Source: Flavobacteriales bacterium
GTDB taxonomy: Bacteria; Bacteroidota; Bacteroidia; Flavobacteriales_D; Sanyastnellaceae
NCBI GenBank assembly: GCA_019694805.1
Contig: JAIBBG010000023.1
Coordinates: forward strand, 1 to 46,432
Reading direction: 5' to 3'
DNA: 46,432 bases
In this document: positions 22,375-31,960 of the stretch, one piece after another
How the letters are laid out: every line of letters starts with the position of its first letter
Position numbering within the stretch: the stretch's first letter is position 1
The notes under the pieces: model-generated
What the model was told of the DNA's origin: nothing
Databases searched by the model: none
What the model saw: the letters and a program-made list of their open reading frames with translations, nothing else
Made by a program: the position numbers and the translations under genes

Positions 22375-24255
22375 TCATTTCCCGGCTAACATTTCATCTA
22401 CAGTTCCAATCGTCACTGCATGATAATTTGGTCTTGCTTTGGTGTAAATATTTTTAGCAAGCTCAATCTGTCCGGAAGAAATCATAGATTCAAACAAAGG
22501 CGCCACGAATTTTCTTCTACCCACATGCACCAGGAATTTTTCCAATTCCGGATATGCGGGTTCATACTTCTTCAAAATCGATTGTTGTAGCCAAGCAAAC
22601 AATACTTCGTTGTTTCCGGTGTGGCTGATGTCGAAAGCCCTATCCATATCAGACAAATCCGCTGCAGTTACATCTTCAGAAAAATTAGAGATGAAACGAT
22701 AACGCTCCTGATATGACCAATTGTTCCATGGAATGTTCGCGATCAAAACTTTTTTGTTTTCCCAGTTCAAACGAATCTTGTCTACTGTTTCAAGTTGTGC
22801 ACTTTGCACGGATGGTATGTTGGATGGAAGTCCTGGTTCATACACCCAAGCTTGAATATTGATCTTCTTTTCGGTTTCAGCATCCACAAGATTTTTTCTC
22901 AAATAATCCAGGAAGGTTTCTGTATCCATCACCTGAAATTGATGCGACGTGAAATACTCCTTCAAGAATTTGTCGAATTTCTCACGACCAACTGTTTCTT
23001 CAATCAATCTCAGGAAAAAATATCCTTTGTTGTAAGCAATGTCCGTCATGCCATCATCCGGACTGCGACCTTCTAGCGCCAGTTTGAGTTTAGAATCTTC
23101 AGGATGCTCTGAAGAACTGATATCAGCAATGGTCGCATCCAAATCTTGTCGACTCAATGTTGCAAGCATTTCAGAGCGTTCTCTGCCGTAAACGGCTTCC
23201 ATGATGCGCTGTTCGAAATACACGGTGAAACCTTCATTCAGCCAAAAATCATCCCACGTAGAATTGGTTACCAGATTGCCACTCCAGCTATGAGCCAATT
23301 CGTGAGCAACAAGTGATACAAGCGATTTATCGCCAGCAATAATGGTTGGCGTAGCGAAAGTTAGTTTCGGATTTTCCATACCACCAAACGGAAATGCCGG
23401 AGGAAGGATCAGTAAATCATACCTACCCCATACATATGGGCCGTATAATTTCTCTGCTTCATCCACCATGGTTTGCATATCAGAAAATTCGCTGGCCGCT
23501 GCGTCAGCAAGTGAAGGAATAGCGTACACACCGGTACGCGGACCAATTTCACGGAATACCACATCACCTACAGCGAGGGCCATCAGGTAACTTGGAATAG
23601 GTTGGTCCATTTCAAAATGGTATTTACCATCAGCAGATTTTTGTTGTGGATTTTCAGCACTCATCAGTGCCATCAGGTCCGATGGCACAGTTACATCAGC
23701 ATGATAAGTGATGCGCACGCCCGGACTATCCTGACAAGGAACCCAGGTGCGTGCAAGTATTGCCTGTGATTGGGTAAAAAGAAAAGGCTTCTCCCCTTCT
23801 ACCCATAACAAGGCTTCAGCATCCGGTGATGTTTTGTAATCAATCTCAACCGATTTAGAATCAGCTTTGATTGGAATGTTCAATGATTGTCCAATGATCG
23901 GTTTATCTTCACCCATATTAAACTGTACCGGTTGACCATCCACTTTGGTGGCGCTCACCTGCAGGCCTTTGGTGTCGAAAATGATCAAATCTGTACCGGA
24001 GATATTCTGAATATCATATTTCGCCGTGGCAGTAATCACTTTCGATTTGAAATCCACAGAAGCCGTCCAATGGAGATGAGTTACTCTGGCATCATTCGGT
24101 TTGGACCATGTATGCGGGTCGCGTGCAAGTTTCATATTGGCAATAAGCATTTTGGATCTTTCAGAGCGTTCGTTGTTCTGCGGCGCTGGTTGTTCATGAC
24201 AGGCCACAACAAACAAGATGCAGCATAGAGTGATGAGTTTAGAAATCTTCAACAT
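22375..24255 (-). CDS. M1 family aminopeptidase, leukotriene-A4-hydrolase type, lipoprotein
   Basis: 626-residue zinc aminopeptidase, probably a lipoprotein exported to the periplasm (MLKISKLITLCCILFVVACH, lipobox Cys 19). The exopeptidase motif is GGMENPKLTFATP, and the zinc site is HELAHSWSGN with the third ligand Glu in WLNEGFTVYFEQ, spaced as in M1 enzymes. A catalytic Tyr is in YNKGYFFLRLIEE. The last about 130 residues (from YEPGLPSNIPSVQ) match the helical LTA4H C-terminal domain. Length is normal for bacterial homologues. It would trim peptides taken in from outside; no operon partner is tightly linked. Confidence 0.93.
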   Translation of the reverse strand: MLKISKLITLCCILFVVACHEQPAPQNNERSERSKMLIANMKLARDPHTWSKPNDARVTHLHWTASVDFKSKVITATAKYDIQNISGTDLIIFDTKGLQVSATKVDGQPVQFNMGEDKPIIGQSLNIPIKADSKSVEIDYKTSPDAEALLWVEGEKPFLFTQSQAILARTWVPCQDSPGVRITYHADVTVPSDLMALMSAENPQQKSADGKYHFEMDQPIPSYLMALAVGDVVFREIGPRTGVYAIPSLADAAASEFSDMQTMVDEAEKLYGPYVWGRYDLLILPPAFPFGGMENPKLTFATPTIIAGDKSLVSLVAHELAHSWSGNLVTNSTWDDFWLNEGFTVYFEQRIMEAVYGRERSEMLATLSRQDLDATIADISSSEHPEDSKLKLALEGRSPDDGMTDIAYNKGYFFLRLIEETVGREKFDKFLKEYFTSHQFQVMDTETFLDYLRKNLVDAETEKKINIQAWVYEPGLPSNIPSVQSAQLETVDKIRLNWENKKVLIANIPWNNWSYQERYRFISNFSEDVTAADLSDMDRAFDISHTGNNEVLFAWLQQSILKKYEPAYPELEKFLVHVGRRKFVAPLFESMISSGQIELAKNIYTKARPNYHAVTIGTVDEMLAGK

Positions 24256-24371
24256 GGGGGTAAATCTACACAGAGGCTATCCTTTACTCCGAATGCAATT
24301 TATGAAGCGGTACATCCCATGGATGTATGGTGCGCGAGAGAAGCCATCGAGCAGCTCAACCTATCGATCAC

Positions 24372-25262
24372 TTACTTCTCGTTGGTGCAGAATCGGCCGA
24401 AGACTCCGAGAGGCAGTTTAACACCGGTGCCAGCCTGAAGATACAATTCACCGATATGAAGTTTTTTTCCGGCCTTTTGTTTGAGCAAATTTTCAATGAC
24501 CAGTGCTGAAAGTCCCAGTGAATAAGCATTGAGGATGAGGAAATGCTCAGCAGGATCCAACAATTGAAGCACACCATTCATCATTTCAGCGATATTCTCT
24601 TCCAGCTTCCATTTCTCACCTTTGGGACCATGGCCAAATGCCGGCGGATCCAAGATGATACCATGATATGTATTTCCCCTGCGCACTTCTCTTTGCACAT
24701 ATTTCAAAGCATCTTCCACCATCCAGCGGATGTCTTTCAAACCGCTGAATTGCATGTTTTCATTGCTCCACGTTATCACCTGTTTGATGCTATCGACATG
24801 GGTTACTTCTGCTCCGGCGCTGGCGGCAGCCAAGGAAGCTCCTCCGGTATAGGCAAATAAATTCAACACCCGTGGCTTTTGAACCTTCATCGTGCCTACG
24901 CTATCTACGATATAATCCCAGTTTACTGCTTGTTCGGGAAAAATACCAACGTGTTTGAACGACGTCAAACCCAATCGAAATGTGATGCTTTCATTGTTGG
25001 GCAACCTGTATGAAATCTTCCATTGATCGGGCATTTTCTTCAGCTTTTGCCATTCGCCGCTGTTGCTGGTTTTCTGCTGAAAACGCACATGGGCCTGACG
25101 CTTCCACTCAGATTCCGTGAGTAGTCGTGGCCATACAGCCTGAGGTTCCGGCCTGATGGTGATGAATTCACCGAAGCGTTCAAGCTTTTCAAAATCACCA
25201 CAATCGAGCAATTCGTAGTCGGAGAAAGTACCGGGCGAAAGAAGTTCCATCATAGGGTGCAA
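24372..25262 (-). CDS. Class I SAM-dependent methyltransferase, RlmI/rRNA cytosine type
   Basis: 296-residue methyltransferase resembling the catalytic half of the 23S rRNA m5C1962 enzyme RlmI, but without an obvious PUA domain at the N-terminus. SAM-binding motif I is NLFAYTGGASLAAASAGAEV, the acidic residue after strand 2 is VTHVDSIKQV, and DALKYVQREVRRG with IILDPPAFGHGPKG carries the DPPxF catalytic motif. It is 116 bp upstream of the M1 peptidase on the same strand and divergent from the DUF2520 gene (53 bp between starts). Confidence 0.88.
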   Translation of the reverse strand: MHPMMELLSPGTFSDYELLDCGDFEKLERFGEFITIRPEPQAVWPRLLTESEWKRQAHVRFQQKTSNSGEWQKLKKMPDQWKISYRLPNNESITFRLGLTSFKHVGIFPEQAVNWDYIVDSVGTMKVQKPRVLNLFAYTGGASLAAASAGAEVTHVDSIKQVITWSNENMQFSGLKDIRWMVEDALKYVQREVRRGNTYHGIILDPPAFGHGPKGEKWKLEENIAEMMNGVLQLLDPAEHFLILNAYSLGLSALVIENLLKQKAGKKLHIGELYLQAGTGVKLPLGVFGRFCTNEK

Positions 25263-25315
25263 AGAAAGTTGAAAAAGGCTGTCGGATTTACAGATGGGAG
25301 GATAACTTGCAGCCC

Positions 25316-26074
25316 ATGAGATTTGGTATCACAGGAACAGGAAATGCTGCGCACCATTTCGTATGGATGCTCGTTGGCGCTGGTCATAAACTCTGTCAGG
25401 TTTGTGGTAGAAAAGACAATGGCTTCGCAGGTCGGTTCGGTGCGGAGTATATTTCATCGGTCGATCAATTTGACCCAACATTGGATCTTGTCATTCTTGC
25501 TGTCAATGACGATGCCATCGCCGAGGTTTCATCGCAGCTTAGCAAATCCATATTCTCCATTCATCTTTCCGGAATGACCCCTTTGAGCGTCCTTTCGCAA
25601 AAAAACCATGGTGTGGTTTGGCCTATACAATCATTGTCGGCTTCGAAAGAACTCAATTACAAATCTCTTCCATTGCTGATTGAAGCCAATAACGAAAAGT
25701 ATCAGAACCTTCTCAAAAGTTGGTTCACACCTATTTCAAATACGGTTGTGAGTGGCAATTTCGAACAACGAGTAGCAGCACATGTATCAGCAGTATTCGT
25801 CAATAATTTTGTAAATCACCTGTATGACTTGACGGCAGATTACATGAAAAATTACAAACTGTCTTTTAACCTGATGATGCCTATTGTTCGGGAAGAGATG
25901 GAAAAAATTTCAGTGATGTCAGCAGAGGAAGCTCAAACCGGACCAGCCAGACGCGGTGATATACAGACCCTAAAAAGGCAGATGGAATTGTTGAAAGACC
26001 AACCTCACATGGCAGAAATTTATCAGGTATTGACCAATAGTATTCTTAGAAAATTCCATGGTAAAGAATTATAA
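25316..26074 (+). CDS. Rossmann-fold and DUF2520 domain protein
   Basis: 252-residue protein from the start MRFGITGTGNAAHH (25316; the frame opens three codons earlier). The N-terminal Rossmann domain has GTGNAAHHFVWML and LVILAVNDDAIAEVSSQL, as in NADP-binding proteins related to F420-dependent and proline-type oxidoreductases. The C-terminal half (from about residue 125) is the helical DUF2520, with HVSAVFVNNFVNHLY and GPARRGDIQTLKRQ. Substrate unknown. Its 3' end overlaps the KdsC-like gene by 17 bp, so the two are co-transcribed. Confidence 0.87.
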   Translation: MRFGITGTGNAAHHFVWMLVGAGHKLCQVCGRKDNGFAGRFGAEYISSVDQFDPTLDLVILAVNDDAIAEVSSQLSKSIFSIHLSGMTPLSVLSQKNHGVVWPIQSLSASKELNYKSLPLLIEANNEKYQNLLKSWFTPISNTVVSGNFEQRVAAHVSAVFVNNFVNHLYDLTADYMKNYKLSFNLMMPIVREEMEKISVMSAEEAQTGPARRGDIQTLKRQMELLKDQPHMAEIYQVLTNSILRKFHGKEL

Positions 26075-26582
26075 AACCCAACTGAAAGAGATCAACACCT
26101 TCGTATTTGATGTAGATGGTGTATTTACCGACAACATTGTGATTTTGTCTGACAATGGCGAGCAGCTCCGCACAGCGAATGTGCGCGATGGTTATGCTGT
26201 TCAACTTGCAGTCAAAAAAGGATTGCTCATTGCCATCATCAGTGGTGGTCGCAGCGAAGCTGTGCGCAGAAGGTTTGAAGGTCTTGGTGTATCCGAAGTC
26301 TATCTCGGTGCAGGAAAAAAAATAGATGTCTTCAAGTCCTTTTTGGAAAAACACAGCCTTTTGCCGGAAAACGTTTGTTACATGGGCGATGATATTCCTG
26401 ATTATGCTGTGATGTCGCATGTCGGATTGGCATGTTGTCCGGCTGATGCCGCATCGGAAATTAAAAGCATTGCAGCTTATATTTCACCTCGCAATGGTGG
26501 TGCAGGCTGTGTGCGTGATGTACTCGAACAAGCATTGAAAGTGAAAGGCATGTGGATGGATGAAGAAAGTCTCATTTGGTGA
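26058..26582 (+). CDS. KdsC-like HAD phosphatase
   Basis: 174-residue HAD subclass IIIA/C0 phosphatase closest to 3-deoxy-D-manno-octulosonate-8-phosphate phosphatase, which makes Kdo for lipopolysaccharide core. Motif I is FVFDVDGVFTDN, motif II IISGGRS, and motif III/IV GAGKKIDVFKSF with YMGDDIPDYAVM. The tail SPRNGGAGCVRDVLEQAL is the conserved KdsC C-terminus that completes neighbouring active sites in the tetramer. The ATG lies within the 3' end of the DUF2520 gene. Confidence 0.9.
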   Translation: MVKNYKTQLKEINTFVFDVDGVFTDNIVILSDNGEQLRTANVRDGYAVQLAVKKGLLIAIISGGRSEAVRRRFEGLGVSEVYLGAGKKIDVFKSFLEKHSLLPENVCYMGDDIPDYAVMSHVGLACCPADAASEIKSIAAYISPRNGGAGCVRDVLEQALKVKGMWMDEESLIW

Positions 26583-26618
26583 AATTCACATGTTCGTCCT
26601 GAAAATTTGAAAATTCCG

Positions 26619-27530
26619 ATGCCACACTATTTGCCTAAGAAATTACGTTCGTGGATTATGCGTAGTGTTCTATTTGCTATCCTCTTATTCTTATCTCCGG
26701 CTTTTCAAGCAATGCATCCTGAAGATGCCGAGAAAAGAATTGCGCTGTTACACAAACAACTTGCTGGTTCATCATCAGACGAAAAATCGGACTCTCTCAG
26801 CAATGCCATGCGCGCCATTTTTCTCGAAATGTTCGAGCAGCAAAAGGAGTCAGATCAACCTTCGGTGTTCGACTATGCTTTCGATCAATTGCAATTCTGC
26901 AAAGTGAAGTCATCAGATGGACGAATAAGGTTATTCAATTGGAATCAACCACATCTCGATGGCACACACAAATACTATTGTTTTGTTCTGGTGAAAAATC
27001 TAAAACAGGAAGATTTTGTTTGGTACGAACTCAAGGACAATGAGAATGAGCCAGAAAAAATTGAGAACAAATTTCTCAATGCCGATAAATGGATGGGGGC
27101 ATTGTATTACGAAATCATTCCCATGGATAAAAAAGGCAGAGGTGATACGTATACGTTATTGGGTTGGGATGGCAAAGACAACTTAACCACCAGAAAAATT
27201 GTGGATGCCATCACCATCATGGGCTCCAAAGTAAGACTTGGCGCAGGACTTTATCGGCTCGACGATGGCACCAGAAAAAGAATGATCTTCGAATACAGTG
27301 AGGAAGTGAGCATGTCGGTGAAGTATTATCCGAAGAAAAAATGCATCGTGATCGATCACCTCTCTCCTAAAAACCCCATGATGACCGGTATATACGCCGA
27401 CTATGGACCTGATGGCAGTTATGATATTCTCATGATGAAAAAAGGAAAATGGGAACTGATTGAAAACGCTGATATTTCTGAGTTTGTGAATGGTGATGAT
27501 AAACCATTCAGAGACCCCAGGAAAAAATAG
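26619..27530 (+). CDS. Conserved hypothetical secreted protein
   Basis: About 303-residue protein I recognise only as a conserved Bacteroidota hypothetical. The longest frame uses a TTG at 26607; ATG 26619 or 26658 (MRSVLFAILLFLSPAFQA) are better starts. A signal peptide ends near FQAMHPEDAE. The body has no named motif; there are conserved-looking patches such as RIRLFNWNQPHLDGTHKYY, YYEIIPMDKKGRGDTYTLLG and IVIDHLSPKNPMMTGIYADY. It is downstream of kdsC-like on the same strand, and its stop is 5 bp from the stop of the convergent Smr gene. Confidence 0.7.
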   Translation: MPHYLPKKLRSWIMRSVLFAILLFLSPAFQAMHPEDAEKRIALLHKQLAGSSSDEKSDSLSNAMRAIFLEMFEQQKESDQPSVFDYAFDQLQFCKVKSSDGRIRLFNWNQPHLDGTHKYYCFVLVKNLKQEDFVWYELKDNENEPEKIENKFLNADKWMGALYYEIIPMDKKGRGDTYTLLGWDGKDNLTTRKIVDAITIMGSKVRLGAGLYRLDDGTRKRMIFEYSEEVSMSVKYYPKKKCIVIDHLSPKNPMMTGIYADYGPDGSYDILMMKKGKWELIENADISEFVNGDDKPFRDPRKK

Positions 27531-27535
27531 TTCCG

Positions 27536-28135
27536 TTATCGGGTCTTGATCCTCACTTCCGTTGCGCCATAACCATACGTGCTGTATGGGGCATCCATGA
27601 ACTCGCAATTCGGATAATAGTGCACGAGCATCTTTCTGATTTCAGCGCGAAGAACACCCTGGCCTATTCCATGGATATAAATAACACGTTGCATTTTCTT
27701 TTCTTCAGCAATGCGCAAAGTGCGTTCGAAATGTTGTAACTGAACCTGGATGATTTCGCTATTCGACATGCCTTCATGACGGTCCAGCAATTCATGGATG
27801 TGAAGATCCACCTCCATGGTTTCGCCTTTGCGTTTCACACTGTTGGCTTCGCGGTTTTTATAAAGCACTTTGAATTCCTCGTTGGCTTTTTTTGCCACGT
27901 TTTTATCCAAATTTCTTTCTACCACATCCATGATGTCCGGTTGAGTTGACTCGTAACGATCGTATTCCTTGTTCCAATTGCCCACTACCACCAATTCAGT
28001 GGATGGATGTTCATAGGAGAAACCACTTCGGTCTTCAACCAAGACCCAACCGGTGCGCGGAAAACCCACCACCTTGCCTTCTCCTTCGTCGTTGAGAAAT
28101 TTTACGCGATCCCCAATTTGAAATTCCATGTTCAT
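27536..28135 (-). CDS. Smr-domain protein (DUF2027-related, short form)
   Basis: 199-residue protein with an N-terminal SH3/KOW-like barrel (FQIGDRVKFLNDEGEGKVVG, about 1-60) and a C-terminal Smr domain (about 115-199) with VDLHIHELLDRH and the loop YIHGIGQGVLRAEIRK. Smr domains nick or bind nucleic acid; in MutS2 the related module acts in recombination or ribosome rescue. Longer Bacteroidota relatives have an additional middle domain that seems absent here. It is convergent with the 303-residue hypothetical. Confidence 0.82.
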   Translation of the reverse strand: MNMEFQIGDRVKFLNDEGEGKVVGFPRTGWVLVEDRSGFSYEHPSTELVVVGNWNKEYDRYESTQPDIMDVVERNLDKNVAKKANEEFKVLYKNREANSVKRKGETMEVDLHIHELLDRHEGMSNSEIIQVQLQHFERTLRIAEEKKMQRVIYIHGIGQGVLRAEIRKMLVHYYPNCEFMDAPYSTYGYGATEVRIKTR

Positions 28136-28450
28136 TGAATACCCGGCAAAACTACTTCAAAGCATTTAAACCCAAATCATGTAGTGCCATTCTGTTCCGA
28201 TCCAAAACACCACAGATTTTTCGCTTATTTCACAATACAAGTCCTCACGGTAGTGGTGAACACGCCTGCGTTCCCAAAACTTGCATGAGCAGGAGAAGTC
28301 CTTGAGCAGTAGCCAATCCATATAGAAACGCCAAGCAAAATCAAAGTTGAAGAAGAGGTGTCGAGGCCAAACACAAAACGTGTTCGCGATGCCATGATTT
28401 CTTTTCAAAATGGAAACCATTGTTCATCAAATCAAGATGATGAGATCATC
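28136..28450. other. Intergenic stretch with MITE-like terminus
   Basis: TTTAAACCCAAATCATGTAG at 28165-28184 matches the left terminus of the MITE-like family, followed by TTCTGTTCCGATCCAAAACA. GATTTTTCGCTTA (28207-28219) is identical to part of repeat C. No matching right end is certain (GATGCCATGATTTC at 28392 is weakly similar). No gene seen. Confidence 0.45.
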
Positions 28451-28485
28451 AAAAAAAAGGCCGGCCTCGCTTCGCTCGGCCGGCC
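28451..28485 (-). terminator. Strong rho-independent terminator after acyl-CoA dehydrogenase
   Basis: GGCCGGCC repeated as inverted arms around TCGCTTCGCTC (28458-28484). On the minus strand the stem is followed by a run of eight T, as expected for the end of the dehydrogenase transcript, 26 bp after its stop. Confidence 0.88.
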
Positions 28486-28510
28486 AACATGACCTTATAT
28501 TCCATTGAAA

Positions 28511-29650
28511 TTATTTCAAAATTTCACGTGAGATGACCAATTTTTGAATTTCACTTGTGCCTTCGCCAATGGTGCACAGTTTAGAGTCGCGATAGAATTT
28601 TTCAACCGGAAAATCTTTGGTATAACCATAACCACCGAAAATTTGAACGGCATCAGTAGACACACGCACCGCAACTTCCGAAGCATAGTATTTCGCCATG
28701 GCAGATTCTTTGGTCATCTTCATCTTGTTGTTCTTCAAATGTGCAGATTGATACAACAACATTTCTGATGCTTCAATTTCTGTCTGCATATCTGCCAGTT
28801 TGAAAGCAATGGCCTGGAAATTTGCAATTGGCTGACCAAACTGTTCGCGTTCTTTCGCATACTTCACAGATGCTTCGAAAGCGCCTTTGGCGATACCCAT
28901 AGATAACGCACCAATGGAGATACGTCCACCATCCAGAATTTTCATGGCTTGCTGGAAACCTTCTCCCACTTTGCCCAAAACCTGACTCTTGTGTACGCGA
29001 CAATTTTCAAAAATCAACTCTGCGGTTTCAGAAGCACGCATACCGAGTTTGTTTTCTTTTTTGCCACCACTAAAACCAGGCGTGCCGCGTTCGATCGCGA
29101 AAGCAGTAATTCCTTTTGAGTCGAGCAATTCACCGGTGCGAACGAGTACCACAGCAATCTCACCGCTGATACCGTGTGTGATCCAATTCTTGGTGCCATT
29201 GATGACCCAATAATCGCCGTCCTGCACGGCAGTGCATTTCATACGCATGGCATCACTTCCAGTATTCGCTTCAGTCAATCCCCATGCACCGATCCACTCG
29301 CCGGAAGCGAGCTTAGGAAGATACTTCTGTTTCTGTTCTTCATTGCCAAACTCGAGGATATGATTGGTGCAAAGTGAATTGTGTGCTGCAGTAGACAAAC
29401 CGATAGAACCACAAACTTTTGCAATTTCTTCGATCACACTGATGTACTCGAAATAACTGAGACCTGCGCCACCGTACTGTTCAGGAACAAGCACACCCAT
29501 GATGCCGAGCGCCCCCATTTTATGGAAAAGCTCGCGCGGAAATTCCTGCGATTCGTCCCACTTCATCACATTCGGACGAATTTCTTTCTCTGCAAAATCA
29601 CGCACCATTTGCGCGATCATCTTTTGATTTTCTGATCTTTCAAAGTTCAT
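28511..29650 (-). CDS. Acyl-CoA dehydrogenase
   Basis: 379-residue FAD enzyme of the short/medium-chain (butyryl-CoA) dehydrogenase type for fatty-acid or branched amino-acid oxidation. Domain landmarks: helical N-terminus ([16 protein letters not shown]), then [14 protein letters not shown] and [10 protein letters not shown] in the central beta domain. The C-terminal domain has [15 protein letters not shown] and [36 protein letters not shown] is the conserved tail loop, and the catalytic Glu is in [14 protein letters not shown]. Length and motifs are normal. A strong terminator follows. Confidence 0.95.
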   Translation of the reverse strand: MNFERSENQKMIAQMVRDFAEKEIRPNVMKWDESQEFPRELFHKMGALGIMGVLVPEQYGGAGLSYFEYISVIEEIAKVCGSIGLSTAAHNSLCTNHILEFGNEEQKQKYLPKLASGEWIGAWGLTEANTGSDAMRMKCTAVQDGDYWVINGTKNWITHGISGEIAVVLVRTGELLDSKGITAFAIERGTPGFSGGKKENKLGMRASETAELIFENCRVHKSQVLGKVGEGFQQAMKILDGGRISIGALSMGIAKGAFEASVKYAKEREQFGQPIANFQAIAFKLADMQTEIEASEMLLYQSAHLKNNKMKMTKESAMAKYYASEVAVRVSTDAVQIFGGYGYTKDFPVEKFYRDSKLCTIGEGTSEIQKLVISREILK

Positions 29651-29785
29651 GGCTTTGTCTCTCAGTTATAAATAAGTCTTGAGACTGATGTTTTCAGTCT
29701 TTGTTCATTTCGTTTGGTTGGGGAAAGTCAGTGGTAAAACACATGGAAATCAGAATTGTTGGTCCTGTATCCGTATCTTACTGAT

Positions 29786-30319
29786 TTAAAACCGCGCGAA
29801 GGTAAGAATTTCGTCAGTGAATTCCGAAAGTGTTTGTTCTCCTTTCAAAAAACTCAATTCCACCAAGAATGAAAATCCAGCCACCACACCGTTGGCCTGA
29901 TGAATGAGATTGGCTGCAGCACGCGCGGTTCCGCCCGTTGCGAGCACATCATCATGAATCAAGATTCGTTGTCCGGGTTTTACTGCATCGGTGTGCATTT
30001 CGATCACATTCTGTCCGTACTCCAGAGAATAATTCACTGAATAGCGTTCGCGAGGCAGCTTGTTTTTTTTTCGCATCATGATAAAAGGAACACCAAGCCT
30101 CATGGCCAGAGGCATACCAAATAGAAAGCCACGGCTCTCCAGTCCGGCAACACCTTCAATGTTTTTGCCACGATAATGCTCCGCCAACGTGTCGAGAATT
30201 TCATTCGAAAGTTCTGCTGATTGAAATATGGGCGTGATGTCCTTGTACACAATTCCTGGCTTCGGGAAATCGTGGACATCAATGATGGTGTTTTTAATCT
30301 TCTGACTCAATGCTTCCAT
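29786..30319 (-). CDS. apt: Adenine phosphoribosyltransferase
   Basis: About 177-residue purine-salvage enzyme converting adenine and PRPP to AMP. Start MEALSQKIKN (30319) avoids the overlap that the longer frame (30337) would make with the HhH gene. FPKPGIVYKDITPI and GLESRGFLFGMPLA are the family signature. The PRPP loop is RILIHDDVLATGGTARAA. It directly follows the HhH protein, so they may share a transcript, though no functional link is known. Confidence 0.95.
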   Translation of the reverse strand: MEALSQKIKNTIIDVHDFPKPGIVYKDITPIFQSAELSNEILDTLAEHYRGKNIEGVAGLESRGFLFGMPLAMRLGVPFIMMRKKNKLPRERYSVNYSLEYGQNVIEMHTDAVKPGQRILIHDDVLATGGTARAAANLIHQANGVVAGFSFLVELSFLKGEQTLSEFTDEILTFARF

Positions 30320-30333
30320 AACGGCGGCAAAAA

Positions 30334-31317
30334 TCAACGAACCACGAAGTAAATCACCAGTTTTTCATAAGTTTTTTCATCAATGGCCACACATTTTTTC
30401 ACATCCAACATGTTGCGGAATGGTCCGTGTTTTTCCCGATAGGCCACCAAAGCCTTGGCCTGTGATCCAGCGAGATAAGGGAATTTGCGCAATTCTTCTT
30501 CCTCAACCGTATTGATGTCGCGTATTTTCATGAGGCTTGGATCCAAAGTAAAAAATGGCTTCAGCGTATCCAGTTTTTCAGGGGTCATTCTGTAGATTTC
30601 TAAAAGCTGATTCAAATCGTAAAATCCGCCGAGTTTTTCACGATGCTCTACGATTTTTCGCGCCAACCAGGGACCAATTCCACGCAAACGAACCAGTTGA
30701 TTGGTATCCGCAGCATTGATTTCAACGATCATTTCTTGCTTTCGATATGACTTGTTTCCAGCATCCGAATGAGGCCACGTTTGCGATACGTCCTCCCGCA
30801 ATCGTTCCTGATGCTGCCATGCAGGTTTTTCATTCATATTTACTAAGGCATCGCCCTCAGGAAGCAGGATGAAAGGTTCAATGCGGGCGAAGTCATCTTC
30901 ATCGATCACATACATCTTCGCTACATCTCCTTTCACCCTGAAAGCACCCCCTCCGTTGAGGTATTTACGGATGCTCCTGATCTGGCCGGGGGAAAAACCA
31001 AGTTTTGTCCATCCATCATCATCAACCGTATTCGGATCGAATGGAAACAAAGAAGTCTTCTCCTGCGTCACAACCGGGTTGTCGCGCTCCCCTGACTTCC
31101 CTGCTGATGATGATTGTTCTTTCAACCAATTCCTTACTTCAATTTCCCATGCTCCAACTTCAGCAAATTCCTTCCGGTGAAAAGCTATGGTGGTCAACCT
31201 CCAAACGATCGTGAGACCAATCAATATGATCATCACCAACATGCCGCGCTGCTCTCCTCTATTCCATTCAAACCATTCGCTGATCCGATGAACACCGTTG
31301 TTTTTTCTCCCTGACAT
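30334..31317 (-). CDS. Helix-hairpin-helix (ComEA-like) membrane-anchored protein
   Basis: 327-residue protein with one N-terminal membrane segment (GMLVMIILIGLTIVWRLT, about residues 24-42) and three HhH-like regions. The first (about 95-150) includes FSPGQIRSIRKYLNGGGAF, the second VEINAADTNQLVRLRGIGPW and ARKIVEHREKLGGFYD, the third KDIN-type MKIRDINTVEEEELRKF and AKALVAYREKHGPFRN. The last two are the DNA-binding ComEA pattern (INxAxxxxLxxLxGIG). It may bind DNA at the membrane in uptake or be structural; competence genes are not in the window. Confidence 0.85.
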   Translation of the reverse strand: MSGRKNNGVHRISEWFEWNRGEQRGMLVMIILIGLTIVWRLTTIAFHRKEFAEVGAWEIEVRNWLKEQSSSAGKSGERDNPVVTQEKTSLFPFDPNTVDDDGWTKLGFSPGQIRSIRKYLNGGGAFRVKGDVAKMYVIDEDDFARIEPFILLPEGDALVNMNEKPAWQHQERLREDVSQTWPHSDAGNKSYRKQEMIVEINAADTNQLVRLRGIGPWLARKIVEHREKLGGFYDLNQLLEIYRMTPEKLDTLKPFFTLDPSLMKIRDINTVEEEELRKFPYLAGSQAKALVAYREKHGPFRNMLDVKKCVAIDEKTYEKLVIYFVVR

Positions 31318-31460
31318 CTTGTTGTTATCGCCGTCAAAACAACGGAGTCCTTGTGAATATGGACGTCACAGGAATATGCCCCAATGGCATAAATGAATAT
31401 ATACAAATTGATTTGCAGCGATATATCATTGCATAAAAATCCTCCCCGAAGCTTACAAAC

Positions 31461-31793
31461 ATGCCATTCCAACTTTCGATATACCCGTATGTTTTGATGC
31501 TTGCGCTCTCCGTCCTGACCATCAGTGCATGTGAAGGATATCGTTGCGCGAAAGGAATTGTGGTGGATGCGGAAAACATGGAACCATTGCACGAGGTTAC
31601 GTGTTACGTCAAAACTGCTGACATCACATGGGTCACAGACTCAACAGGTTCTTTCGATGTATGCAATGGAATGAGTGGATGCGTCAGCGAGTGTCAACCG
31701 ATTGTCATCTGGTTTTCGAAAGAAGGGTATATTCCACAGGAATTGGTGAACGAAGACGCGGAAGGAAAAATTCTCTTGAAAAAAGAGGATTAG
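31461..31793 (+). CDS. Small lipoprotein with carboxypeptidase-regulatory-like fold
   Basis: 110-residue protein with a lipoprotein signal (YVLMLALSVLTISACEG, lipobox Cys about 24). The mature part CAKGIVVDAENMEPLHEVT reads like a carboxypeptidase-regulatory-like beta-sandwich; six Cys (including CNGMSGCVSEC) suggest disulfides outside the cytoplasm. TAG (31791-31793) overlaps the stop codon of the convergent Feo-associated gene. Function unknown. Confidence 0.7.
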   Translation: MPFQLSIYPYVLMLALSVLTISACEGYRCAKGIVVDAENMEPLHEVTCYVKTADITWVTDSTGSFDVCNGMSGCVSECQPIVIWFSKEGYIPQELVNEDAEGKILLKKED

Positions 31794-31960
31794 TGATTGG
31801 TAGACTTTGGTGCTGGGCTATCGTTTTTAGCCATATAAATCTTGTGGATCACGCAACCATCACATTTGCTTTTTCCTGAAAAATATTCCAGCCAGATTTT
31901 TTTCCCCAGCCAAACTGAAGCGAACAAGACAGCTATGATGACCAGGATATTTTGAATCAT
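31790..31960 (-). CDS. FeoB-associated Cys-rich membrane protein
   Basis: 56-residue protein starting MIQNILVIIA with an ATGA overlap with the feoB stop. One membrane helix (ILVIIAVLFASVWLG) is followed by a Lys-rich stretch and CDGCVIHKIY, the CxxC motif of the small proteins that follow feoB in Bacteroidota. It probably assists or stabilises Feo iron uptake. The stop TAA shares bases with the convergent gene's TAG. Confidence 0.85.
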   Translation of the reverse strand: MIQNILVIIAVLFASVWLGKKIWLEYFSGKSKCDGCVIHKIYMAKNDSPAPKSTNH

